From: UBA6181 sp016934015
GTDB lineage: Bacteria > Bacillota_I > Bacilli_A > Acholeplasmatales > Acholeplasmataceae
Assembly (NCBI GenBank): GCA_036584525.1
Contig: JAZHDG010000035.1
Span: forward strand, 1-64,000
DNA: 64,000 nucleotides
Reading direction: 5' to 3'
The notes under the pieces were generated by a model. That model was not told the DNA's origin. It searched no databases and was given only the letters and a program-made list of their open reading frames with translations. This document shows positions 9,762-18,087 of the stretch, piece by piece. A program made the translations under genes and the position numbers. The stretch's first letter is position 1, and each line of letters begins with the position of its first letter.

Positions 9762-11003
9762 TTATGATGATTTTGTTAAAGTTTTTTGTACGATAAACCA
9801 TTGATGAAGTGTTTGATGTGCTTCTTTATAATAGAAATGTTGACCAAATAAGGCAGCTGCATCTTTATAAATATAAGAAAGTGTATGATAATTATCAGTT
9901 AATAAATATCGATTTGTTAAAAGTTCTCTAAGATAAGAAAGTACACATTTTGTGTCATTGAAATGTTTAAATTCAATATATCTAAAAATTAATCTGTCTG
10001 ATCTTTTAGAAAATACAAATGATTCCTTTTGTTGTATGATGCCCTTAATATCATCTTCACGGTGAAGATGATCAAGTGACATGATGTGAAGAATTAACCA
10101 CTTCTCATGCGAATCTATATAAGATTGGGAAAGAAAAAGAGATTTCTCGTAATTACCAGAATGATAATAGCATAGTGCCAAAATATAGGATCTATCCATT
10201 GAATCCATGGCTGGAATTTTATTCAATCTTTCCTCGATTTTTTCAATGTTATGTTGGCTTGTTTTATATACAAAATATTCAATTTGAGTCTTATAAAGTT
10301 GATCAAATGCATGCATTATTTGTAAGTTTGACACATATTGATGGTACACTTTTTCTACTTCAGATGGCCTCATTAAACCGATGACACATTTCAAACGATA
10401 CTTTAATTTGATTGATTCAATTAATATATTTTCTTCTTCTGTTTTGGGAATAAGTTTGATCACTTCATAAGCATCTAAAAATCTTTCTTCTGAAATTAAA
10501 ATGATCGTAACGCATGTGAAAAATAAAATAATTTCATCATTTAATAAATTGGGAATATATGACTTTAAGTTCTCATAATAAGGTTTAATTTTATCAAATT
10601 GATTTGAAGATACATAATGTGCCATTACAAAAAGAAAAGACTGATGATTTTGTTTTTGTTTATATTGATTAAGGAGTTCTTCTTCAATCTTTTCATCATG
10701 ATGTAATGATAAAAACACTTGGTTTATTTGATGATGATAATTGTGGTCATAATTGTGTTGATCAAATTTCATTTTTAGTCGTTCTTCAAAGAGCTTTATA
10801 TACTTCATATTTGGTTTAATCAAGTTATTCTCTAGTTTTGATAAGTAAGAAATGCTTATCAAATTCTCAGCGGTTTCTTCTAAAGTCATATTAAGTTCTT
10901 TTCTTCTAAACTTCATTGCGGATCCCAATGGGAGTGTCTCAAATGAACGCTGTGTTTTTCTGTAGTTCAGTTGTTTCTTAATCTGTTGTAATTGTATGTA
11001 CAT
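9762..11003 (-). CDS. XRE-family regulator with C-terminal TPR-like domain
   Basis: A 413-residue protein with a helix-turn-helix of the XRE type at about residues 30-85 (MKFRRKELNMTLEETAENL ... SYLSKLENN) and a long all-helical C-terminal part rich in paired aromatic helices, resembling TPR repeats. This layout is that of RNPP/Rgg/PlcR regulators, many of which sense short peptides; that role here is inference. It lies directly upstream of the ABC exporter, on the same strand but with a terminator and a new promoter between, so it may control that operon. About 30 residues precede the HTH; the strong AAAGGAG site before ATG 11003 supports the longer start. Confidence 0.75.
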   Translation of the reverse strand: MYIQLQQIKKQLNYRKTQRSFETLPLGSAMKFRRKELNMTLEETAENLISISYLSKLENNLIKPNMKYIKLFEERLKMKFDQHNYDHNYHHQINQVFLSLHHDEKIEEELLNQYKQKQNHQSFLFVMAHYVSSNQFDKIKPYYENLKSYIPNLLNDEIILFFTCVTIILISEERFLDAYEVIKLIPKTEEENILIESIKLKYRLKCVIGLMRPSEVEKVYHQYVSNLQIMHAFDQLYKTQIEYFVYKTSQHNIEKIEERLNKIPAMDSMDRSYILALCYYHSGNYEKSLFLSQSYIDSHEKWLILHIMSLDHLHREDDIKGIIQQKESFVFSKRSDRLIFRYIEFKHFNDTKCVLSYLRELLTNRYLLTDNYHTLSYIYKDAAALFGQHFYYKEAHQTLHQWFIVQKTLTKSS

Positions 11004-11071
11004 TGTTGATTCTCCTTTTTAAAATAATTATAGCCACAAATGTTTTTTTAATGAACGAATACATACATAAA

Positions 11072-11092
11072 AAAGGCGATTTGTACGCCTTT
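11072..11092 (-). terminator. terminator after nth
   Basis: AAAGGCG and CGCCTTT pair over 7 bp around a 7-base loop; on the minus strand a T run follows. It ends the recG-plsX-rnc-dnaD-nth gene string. Confidence 0.8.
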
Positions 11093-11134
11093 AACTTTGA
11101 AATTTTAATCAGTTTTTCTCAAAAAAAATATATT

Positions 11135-11770
11135 TTAAATTTTCGTCTTTTTTTCATAACCACAAATTTCATAAAGTGGACATTCTTGGCATTTGGGTAC
11201 ACGAGCTAAACAGTGGTATCTTCCGAAAAATATCAATTGATGATGCAACTTTGTCCATACACTTTTAGGAAACTTTTTCATTAATTTATGTTCTATTTCT
11301 AAAACTGAATCCTCTTTTTTTGCAAGCTTAAGTCTGATTGAAACTCTCGCAACATGCGTGTCAACTGCAAGTGCAGGAATGTTAAATGCATTCGATAACA
11401 CAACATTTGCAGTCTTTCTTCCAACTCCGGGCAAAGCCTCAAGCTTCGTACGTTCATTCGGAACTTCATCATGATACTTATGATGAATCTCATTTGCAAG
11501 AGCAATAATGTTTTTGGCCTTATTTCGATAAAGTCCAATTGTTTTTAATATATGTTCAACATCACTTATGTTAGCTTCGGACAAGCTTTTTGGATTTGGA
11601 TATCGTTTAAACAATGTTGGTGTCACTAAATTAACGGCAACATCAGTCGTTTGTGCAGATAACACAACAGCAACAATGAGTTCAAATGTATTTTGATGAT
11701 GGAGTTCAACATGCGCATTTGGAAACATTTGATCAAGCACTTGAAGAATCTTATCTGTTTTTTGACTCAT
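11135..11770 (-). CDS. nth: endonuclease III
   Basis: DNA glycosylase/AP lyase for oxidised pyrimidines in base excision repair, 211 residues. The helix-hairpin-helix LPGVGRKTANVVL carries the catalytic Lys (about 114-120), the catalytic Asp lies in AVDTHVARV (about 133), and four Cys at the C terminus with C-x6-C-x2-C-x5-C spacing (CLARVPKCQECPLYEIC) bind the 4Fe-4S cluster. It overlaps the dnaD stop by 4 bases, and dnaD-nth is also the gene order in Bacillus subtilis. Residue set and length are fully typical. Confidence 0.95.
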   Translation of the reverse strand: MSQKTDKILQVLDQMFPNAHVELHHQNTFELIVAVVLSAQTTDVAVNLVTPTLFKRYPNPKSLSEANISDVEHILKTIGLYRNKAKNIIALANEIHHKYHDEVPNERTKLEALPGVGRKTANVVLSNAFNIPALAVDTHVARVSIRLKLAKKEDSVLEIEHKLMKKFPKSVWTKLHHQLIFFGRYHCLARVPKCQECPLYEICGYEKKTKI

Positions 11771-12381
11771 TTTATTTTTTTGAATATTTCATCAAGTGCC
11801 TGATCGACATCTTGATCAATTTCAATTTTCTTTGGAATTTGTTGAGTCAAAATCTTTTCAACATATTTCACACTCATACGGTCTTGTGCCGAATCAATGG
11901 CTTCTATAATTGATTGGTGGGCATAAAGTTGATTATCATACCATTGTCGTATCATTTCAAGTTCATAAGGCATTAAAAGTCTTCCTAAACCTTGTTCAAA
12001 CCGTTTAATTGTCGCAGAGACTTCATTTTCTGTAAGTGCACGTTTTTTTTCAAGTTCATCATTTTTAAACAATTCTTGAATTTTATCAAATGTTAAATTA
12101 AGGTCAAATACTTCTCGCTCTTTACCGTCTTTACTTTCAAGATCGATGGTCATGAACCCTTTTGAAAGCAATTTATCTATAATACTGCCAATTTCATTTA
12201 TTGAATATTCAACACGACGATTAATCGCATTTATGCTAAATGTATGACGCTTTTTATAAATTGAAAAAAGAGCAAGTAAAACTGTCATTTCTTGCATGGT
12301 TAAATCTAACCTTTTATATTCTTTAATCAATATCCTTTCCATGGATAAATCATATTCTTCATATAATCTTTTAAGCATCAT
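11767..12381 (-). CDS. dnaD: DnaD-like replication initiation protein
   Basis: A 204-residue protein with an N-terminal winged-helix part (about 1-100) and a C-terminal DnaB_2/DnaD domain (about 120-185) containing FEQGLGRLLMPYELEMIRQW and the YxxxxI-like patch VKYVEKIL. DnaD remodels DNA and helps load the replicative helicase in Firmicutes. Its position between rnc and nth, with nth translationally coupled, agrees with the Bacillus neighbourhood. Two adjacent ATG codons follow the GGGGAG site; the second, at 12378, has the better spacing. It overlaps the end of rnc by 11 bases. Confidence 0.85.
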   Translation of the reverse strand: MMLKRLYEEYDLSMERILIKEYKRLDLTMQEMTVLLALFSIYKKRHTFSINAINRRVEYSINEIGSIIDKLLSKGFMTIDLESKDGKEREVFDLNLTFDKIQELFKNDELEKKRALTENEVSATIKRFEQGLGRLLMPYELEMIRQWYDNQLYAHQSIIEAIDSAQDRMSVKYVEKILTQQIPKKIEIDQDVDQALDEIFKKIK

Positions 12382-13033
12382 AACTCCCCTTTTTTAAGGC
12401 ATCTTCTGCAGCATGTTGTTCTGCTTCTTTTTTTGTTTTCCCTTGACCAATTCCAAGAATAATATGTTGATCTAGTTTCACGACAGCCTCAAAAAATTTA
12501 TCGTGAGATGGACCAGTTTCCTTCACAATATGATAGCTAATATTACGTTTAGCACCACTTTGAATTAATTCTTGTAAAATCGATTTATAATCTTTGATAT
12601 TCCACATCGCGTTCAAATGTGGAACAATGAGTTTTTGGAACATTTTTTGAGCGTATTTAAATCCTAAATCTAAATAAATTGCGCCAAAAAATGCTTCAAA
12701 AGCATCTGCAATCATAGCATCATTCGCACCTTTTTGTTGCTCTCCACGACCTAATCGTAAATAATCTTTTAACTTAATCTTATTTGCATAAATCACTAAC
12801 GCTTCTTCACAAACAGCTTGAGCTCTTCTTTTTGTCATCGTGCCTTCATCTTTTAAATTTTCTTGATATAGATAGTCACTCATTAAAAGTTCAATGACTG
12901 CGTCACCTAAAAATTCTAAAGTTTCGTTCTTTTCAACTTGATTTTCATTCGCATAAGAAGAGTGAGTTAGAGCTCTTTCATATAATTCAATATTTTTATA
13001 GGGAATACCCAGCATTTCTAAGATTGCAATCAT
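12371..13033 (-). CDS. rnc: ribonuclease III
   Basis: Double-strand-specific endoribonuclease for rRNA and mRNA processing, 220 residues. The signature NETLEFLGDAVIELL (about 37-51) and the second acidic motif DAFEAFFGAIYLDLG (about 105-119) carry the Mg2+ ligands. A double-stranded RNA-binding domain fills the C-terminal 70 residues, ending with the GQGKTKKEAEQHAA motif. ATG at 13033 overlaps the plsX stop as ATGA. In Bacillus, fabD, fabG and acpP lie between plsX and rnc; here they are absent, so the two genes are directly coupled. Confidence 0.95.
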   Translation of the reverse strand: MIAILEMLGIPYKNIELYERALTHSSYANENQVEKNETLEFLGDAVIELLMSDYLYQENLKDEGTMTKRRAQAVCEEALVIYANKIKLKDYLRLGRGEQQKGANDAMIADAFEAFFGAIYLDLGFKYAQKMFQKLIVPHLNAMWNIKDYKSILQELIQSGAKRNISYHIVKETGPSHDKFFEAVVKLDQHIILGIGQGKTKKEAEQHAAEDALKKGSYDA

Positions 13034-14037
13034 GCATGAACCTCTTCTTTTTTCTCGAGTATTTCAGCAACTTTTTGAATAACTTCTGCTTCAACCATTT
13101 CTTTTGCTTGACGAATGCCATTGTAAAAACCATTTGTTTTTGAAGCACCTTGTGCTTTAATAACAATTCCATCAAGACCCATGAGTAGTGCACCACCAAT
13201 TTCAGATGCATCCATAGATTTTTTAAAGTTTGTTAAAGCTTTTTTCATAAATAAAGCTCCAATTTTTGAGATTAGTGTGCGCTTGATTTCACGTTTTAAG
13301 ATCATTCCCATGCCTTTGGCTGTGCCTTCAATAGTCTTCATCACGATATTCGCCGTAAACCCATCACTAATTAAAATATCTGCATCTGTCGTAAATATTT
13401 CTTTGGGTTCTAAATTACCAATGAAATTAATATGAGGATTCTCTTTGAACAACTTGAATGTTTCTTTATCGAAATCACGACCTTTTCCATCTTCGGTTCC
13501 GATATTAATTAATGCAACTTTAGGATTATCGCGATGAAGCACGCGATTCGCCATAATCGATGCATAAATAGCATATTCTTCTAAATGCTCAGGCTTAAAA
13601 TCAACATTAGCTCCTGCATCAAGCAAAATTCTTCCTCTTCCATCATACGTCGGTAAAATCGGTGCTATAGCTACCCTTTTCATACTTGGCATACGTCTCA
13701 CGATGAAATGGCCACCTACGACTAATGCTTGTGTAGGACCAGCACTTACAATCGCGTCCGCTTTTTTATCTTTGACAGCTTGCATTGCGAGAAACATTGA
13801 AGCTTCTTTATTTGTCCGATATTGTTTGATGGGATCCTTTTCACCCATTTCTAAAAAATAGGGTGTATGAACAACCGTTAATCTTGGATGTTTTGCTAAA
13901 TAGGGTGCCATTTTGTTCTCATCGCCAAAGAGAATGATTTCGATGTTATCAAACTTTTCTAGTGCTAGGAGTGAGCCCTTGACCATTGGCTCTGGAGCGT
14001 AATCGCCGCCCATTCCGTCAACTGCTATTCGAATCAT
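13030..14037 (-). CDS. plsX: phosphate acyltransferase PlsX
   Basis: Converts acyl-ACP and phosphate into acyl phosphate, which PlsY uses to start glycerophospholipid synthesis. The 335-residue sequence has the family start RIAVDGMGGDYAP (3-15) and the conserved SAGPTQALVVGG, LLDAGANVD and INIGTEDGKGR motifs. It sits between recG and rnc as in Bacillus, without the fapR and fab/acp genes found there. It ends in TGA, which supports the standard stop-codon set for this genome. ATG at 14037. Confidence 0.95.
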   Translation of the reverse strand: MIRIAVDGMGGDYAPEPMVKGSLLALEKFDNIEIILFGDENKMAPYLAKHPRLTVVHTPYFLEMGEKDPIKQYRTNKEASMFLAMQAVKDKKADAIVSAGPTQALVVGGHFIVRRMPSMKRVAIAPILPTYDGRGRILLDAGANVDFKPEHLEEYAIYASIMANRVLHRDNPKVALINIGTEDGKGRDFDKETFKLFKENPHINFIGNLEPKEIFTTDADILISDGFTANIVMKTIEGTAKGMGMILKREIKRTLISKIGALFMKKALTNFKKSMDASEIGGALLMGLDGIVIKAQGASKTNGFYNGIRQAKEMVEAEVIQKVAEILEKKEEVHA

Positions 14038-14068
14038 AGTTATACCTCACTTTTATTTACTCATTATA

Positions 14069-16033
14069 TCATAATTTCATATCTTCATGAATGAAGCGAT
14101 TAAAGTATCGATACTTTGGATTTGTTTTGAAATCTTTTTGATCAAGTAATTTTAGAACTTCTTTTTGCGCTTGTAAAAGTAATTCATAATCATGCTGAAG
14201 ATCCAAAAACTTAAAATTAGGAAATCCGCTCTGTTCGATGCCGATAAAATCACCTGGACCCCTTTGTTTTAAATCAAATTCACTCAACTTAAATCCATCT
14301 TGAGTTTTCTCTAGAACTTCAAGTCTTTCATTATCTTCTCCGTTAGAGACAAGATAACATACACTCTTCAAATGACTCCGACCAACTCTACCTCTAAGCT
14401 GATGAAGTTGGGCTAATCCAAAACGCTCAGCAGAAAAGATTGCCATCAAAGTTGCAGTTGGTAAATCAATCCCAACTTCTACCATCGAAGTTGATATTAA
14501 AATACTACCCGGTGATTCAATGAATGATTTCATAGACCACTCATTCTTTTCTTTTGTTTGTTCGCCGTGAAGGATAAAAAATTGATTAAATCCTTCTTTT
14601 GTTAACCATTCACTAACAGTGTCAATGTTATCCCCAATTAATTCTGAATGGATTGCAGGAACTACTAAAAAGACATGCTCTTTTTGATTAATAGCAAGTC
14701 TTATGCCGTCAATCAATAATTGAATTTGTGTTTTATCGATGAGAATGGTATCGATCAATTTTCTTTGTTTTGGCTTTTCTTTGATTGCACTTACATGAGA
14801 ATTTCCATATAAAATCATGGCTAACGTTCTTGGAATTGGAGTTGCAGTCAAATATAAAACATCTTTATGTTGAGCTTTATCAATGAGTTGTTGTCTCGCT
14901 TCTACTCCAAATTTGTGCTGTTCATCAATAATGACTAAACCTAATGATTTGAATTTCACATCATCTTCAATCAATGCGTGTGTCCCAATCACAATATCAT
15001 AGTGATTTGTTTCAAGATCATATTTTTCTTTTTCTTTATATTTGGTACTGCCTGTTAGACGTAAAATATTAAAATCTTTGATCATATTTGAAAAAAATTG
15101 ATAATGCTGATTCACAAGTAATTCAGTAGGCGCCATAAAAGCTACTTGTTCTCCTGCAGTCATAATCGCATAAGCAGCGAGTAAACTTACAATAGTTTTC
15201 CCTGAACCTACATCACCTTGAATTAAGCGATAAGAAGCTACATTTTTTTTGAAATCTCTAAAAATATCATTTACGGTATCTTTTTGATCTTTTGTTAATT
15301 CAAATGGTATTTGATCAATAAAAGACCTAACACGCGTAATGTCATATACTTTAGGTTCGCGAAAAATTTGATTTGGCCGGTTTGCCATCCAGCGGAGTTG
15401 AAGAAAAAAGGCTTCTTCAAACTTTAACCTTGCTTTAGATAGATAAAGATCATTTTCGTTTTGAGGTAAATGAATTTTATGATAGGCTTGACTTCTAGAA
15501 ATATAATTTAAAGGTTGATAAATATGTTCAGGTATAATTTCATATATTGCATCATCATTATTTTGATATATTTCATGAATAATATGTGTGATGGTTTTAT
15601 CATAGATCCCTTCGAGCCCATAAATCGGTTTTATTTCAGTTCGTTTTTCTGGTTTCGTTATCGATGAAACATTGATTTGATGGTAATAAAGATTATACAA
15701 TCCTTTGATGACAACCTGATCACCCTTTTTAAAAGATTGAACTAGATATCCCTTCCCAAAAGCAACAATATCAATCATTTCATGATCAATTTGACATTTA
15801 AATGTCACTCGTGGTGTCTTCCCATATCGATTCAATGATAAGTCTGATGAAATGACACATTCAATAGTGATGGTGTCTTTATGTTTCGCATCTTTCAAAT
15901 CTGTTAATGAAAAATTTTCATAACTCTTTGGCACACACAAAAGAAGGTCATAAATTGACCAAATACCATGTTTACGAAACTGTTTTATTAATTGTGGACC
16001 GACACCTTTAATGTCTTCAAGCTTTTTTACCAT
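14069..16033 (-). CDS. recG: ATP-dependent DNA helicase RecG
   Basis: Helicase of 654 residues that remodels stalled replication forks and Holliday junctions. An N-terminal HhH-like segment (LEDIKGVGPQLIKQF) and wedge OB fold are followed by helicase motifs: Walker A QGDVGSGKT (about 265), DEQHKFG in place of the usual DEXH, TATPIPRTLA, and the C-terminal lobe with STSMVEVGIDLP and the QLRGRVGRS motif. The TRG-like C-terminal region is present. It begins a new gene string after the aro operon, from which it is separated by a terminator-like hairpin. Confidence 0.95.
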   Translation of the reverse strand: MVKKLEDIKGVGPQLIKQFRKHGIWSIYDLLLCVPKSYENFSLTDLKDAKHKDTITIECVISSDLSLNRYGKTPRVTFKCQIDHEMIDIVAFGKGYLVQSFKKGDQVVIKGLYNLYYHQINVSSITKPEKRTEIKPIYGLEGIYDKTITHIIHEIYQNNDDAIYEIIPEHIYQPLNYISRSQAYHKIHLPQNENDLYLSKARLKFEEAFFLQLRWMANRPNQIFREPKVYDITRVRSFIDQIPFELTKDQKDTVNDIFRDFKKNVASYRLIQGDVGSGKTIVSLLAAYAIMTAGEQVAFMAPTELLVNQHYQFFSNMIKDFNILRLTGSTKYKEKEKYDLETNHYDIVIGTHALIEDDVKFKSLGLVIIDEQHKFGVEARQQLIDKAQHKDVLYLTATPIPRTLAMILYGNSHVSAIKEKPKQRKLIDTILIDKTQIQLLIDGIRLAINQKEHVFLVVPAIHSELIGDNIDTVSEWLTKEGFNQFFILHGEQTKEKNEWSMKSFIESPGSILISTSMVEVGIDLPTATLMAIFSAERFGLAQLHQLRGRVGRSHLKSVCYLVSNGEDNERLEVLEKTQDGFKLSEFDLKQRGPGDFIGIEQSGFPNFKFLDLQHDYELLLQAQKEVLKLLDQKDFKTNPKYRYFNRFIHEDMKL

Positions 16034-16051
16034 AAAATCCTTTCGAATGAA

Positions 16052-16071
16052 AAAGCCATGATTATGGCTTT
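16052..16071 (-). terminator. terminator-like hairpin between aroC and recG
   Basis: AAAGCCAT and ATGGCTTT form a perfect 8 bp stem with a 4-base loop; on the minus strand it ends with five T residues. It overlaps the aroC stop region and probably gives partial termination of the aromatic operon before recG. Confidence 0.65.
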
Positions 16072-17056
16072 ATTGGTATGCTTTTTGTTGTAAAAAAAGA
16101 TCAGCTAAAACGATGGCTACAGCATTTTCTAAAACAATACCCGCACGTCTAACAATCGCGGCATCATGTCTGCCTTCAATTTTCAAACTTTCAACTTTTT
16201 GATGTTTAAAATGATATGTATCTTGATTTACACCCACTGAAGAAGCAGGTTTCATAAACACACGGATAATTAAATCATTCCCATTAGTAATGCCACCATT
16301 AATACCACCGCTATGATTGGTTTTTGTTTTTCCATCTTCACTGATAATACAATCATTAAATTTACTACCTAAAAGATCAATCCCTTTAAATCCGATACCG
16401 AATTCAACACCTTTAACCGCTGGTATAGAAAACAGCATTTGCCCAACAAGTGATTCGACTTTACCAAAAAATGGCTCACCTAAACCAGGATCAACTCCTA
16501 TAACTTTTAGCTCAATGATTCCACCAACAGATTCTTTTTTGGCGATGATATCTTCGAGATATTCATCTAGTTTAGATAAATCCTTACATTCACCAACTTG
16601 GATAAGGTCATGACTCAATGTATAAGGTAACATCATTTTAGCAAATGAACCTGCAATGACAAGAGGAGCTGTTAATCTTCCTGAAAATCGACCTCCACCT
16701 CGATAATCTTGAAATCCTTTATACTTGTGTTGGCTAACAAAATCTGCATGCCCAGGTCTTGGATGATGAATCAAATTTTCATAATCTTTTGATTGAGTAT
16801 CCAAATTCTCAATCATCACATGAATTGGTGAACCTGTTGTATAACCATTGAATACACCTGAAGTTATTTGATACATGTCAGGTTCTATTCTTTTTGTTGT
16901 TCCCAATTCGCGTGGTTTTCTTTTCATTAAATCTTTTTCAATTAACTCATGATCAACTTTAATACCCGCTGGCATACCATCAATCACTATCCCAATAGCT
17001 TTTTGGTGTGATTCCCCATAAAGTGTAACCCGGTATAAAGTACCAAAACTATTCAC
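16070..17056 (-). CDS. aroC: chorismate synthase
   Basis: Last step of the shikimate pathway: FMN-dependent conversion of EPSP to chorismate. The 328-residue protein shows the family motifs GESHQKAIGIVIDGMPAG (14-31), RPGHADF, YRGGGRFSGR and, near the C terminus, RHDAAIVRRAGIVLE. It is slightly short for the family (usually 350-390 residues), with the difference in loops rather than motifs. The start is GTG at 17056, preceded by GGAAGTGAT and overlapping the aroE stop by 8 bases. It is the last gene of the aromatic operon. Confidence 0.95.
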   Translation of the reverse strand: MNSFGTLYRVTLYGESHQKAIGIVIDGMPAGIKVDHELIEKDLMKRKPRELGTTKRIEPDMYQITSGVFNGYTTGSPIHVMIENLDTQSKDYENLIHHPRPGHADFVSQHKYKGFQDYRGGGRFSGRLTAPLVIAGSFAKMMLPYTLSHDLIQVGECKDLSKLDEYLEDIIAKKESVGGIIELKVIGVDPGLGEPFFGKVESLVGQMLFSIPAVKGVEFGIGFKGIDLLGSKFNDCIISEDGKTKTNHSGGINGGITNGNDLIIRVFMKPASSVGVNQDTYHFKHQKVESLKIEGRHDAAIVRRAGIVLENAVAIVLADLFLQQKAYQ

Positions 17057-17837
17057 TATAAATCACTTCCTTTAACGCATTCATTAATAAAGTCGTCCAC
17101 TCAATTTTTCTAGAAAACCAAATTTCTTCACTTTTTAATGCCTGAATGATGAGCATATTTAAACCATTAATCCCTAATTGACTATCCTTCATGATTTGTG
17201 TGACAGGTGGATTATATATTAAATCAATCACTATATGATTTTTGACATATTCGCTATCAAGAACTGAATCAAAAACATTAGGATGCGTTCCAATAGGTGT
17301 TGTCTGAATATATAAATCAACTTTTTTAGGATTGATTTGGTCATAGGTTATGACTTTATGAAAGAAAGAAGTATCTTCTGCTACCTTTCTAACAACAACC
17401 GTTACATCTGCCATTAAATCCATGAGTGCAATATAAACTGATTTTGCAGCTCCACCAGAACCTAAAATATAGACGTTTTTTCCTTTCACGTCGATATGGT
17501 GTGTAAGCAAAAGTCCAATAAATCCATCATAATCCGTATTATCGCCAATCACTTTATCGTTTTTAATATAAATAGTATTGACTGCTTGGATACGTTTAGC
17601 CTTTGGTGTAAGTTCATCCAAATATTTGCATATTAGTTGTTTATATGGCGTCGTTACATTAAATCCACGATAAATACCTGATCTTAATTGTTTCATTAAT
17701 CTCGGAAGTTCTTCTTCTTCAATATCAATAAGTTCATAAATCATATCTAAATTTAATTTTTCAGCCATAAACTTATGAATTTTAGGAGATTTACTATAGG
17801 CGATATTTTTCCCAATTAAACCGTATTTATTGGTCAT
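17049..17837 (-). CDS. aroE: shikimate dehydrogenase
   Basis: NADPH-dependent reduction of 3-dehydroshikimate to shikimate. The start is placed at ATG 17837 (MTNKYGLIGKNIAYSKSP), which overlaps the chorismate mutase stop by 11 bases and gives a normal 262-residue protein; the longer open frame upstream lies inside the mutase gene. Substrate residues are visible in SKSPKIH, in NVTTPYK (catalytic Lys) and in NTDYDG (catalytic Asp), and the NADP-binding loop is GSGGAAKS. It is not fused to a dehydroquinate dehydratase, unlike plant enzymes. Confidence 0.93.
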   Translation of the reverse strand: MTNKYGLIGKNIAYSKSPKIHKFMAEKLNLDMIYELIDIEEEELPRLMKQLRSGIYRGFNVTTPYKQLICKYLDELTPKAKRIQAVNTIYIKNDKVIGDNTDYDGFIGLLLTHHIDVKGKNVYILGSGGAAKSVYIALMDLMADVTVVVRKVAEDTSFFHKVITYDQINPKKVDLYIQTTPIGTHPNVFDSVLDSEYVKNHIVIDLIYNPPVTQIMKDSQLGINGLNMLIIQALKSEEIWFSRKIEWTTLLMNALKEVIYSE

Positions 17838-18087
17838 GTTGATAAGCCTTCGAAAGATTAAATATTTGATTGATGAAAAGCTCATAATAGGGCCATAATT
17901 TTTCATCATTCAGTAAACTCTTTCGTTTAAGTAAAATTTCTCTCTCTCTTTTTTCATCAAAAATGGGTAATTGATTGACTTTTTTATATTCACCAATTAA
18001 CTTAGATAATTCCATTCTTTTTTTAAAAAGTTCCATCATTTCTTGATCAATTAGATCAATTTGTGTACGATATTTTTCAATTGACAT
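17827..18087 (-). CDS. aroQ: chorismate mutase, AroQ type
   Basis: A small all-helical enzyme of 86 residues that rearranges chorismate to prephenate, feeding TyrA of the same operon. The AroQ pattern is visible: RTQIDLIDQEMMELFKKR (8-25) with the conserved Arg and Asp, then KREREILLKR, and the third helix at the C terminus. ATG at 18087 lies 7 bases after GGAGGT and overlaps the aroA stop by 11 bases; the longer open frame upstream has no such site. It is free-standing, not fused to DAHP synthase or prephenate dehydratase. Confidence 0.9.
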   Translation of the reverse strand: MSIEKYRTQIDLIDQEMMELFKKRMELSKLIGEYKKVNQLPIFDEKREREILLKRKSLLNDEKLWPYYELFINQIFNLSKAYQHDQ

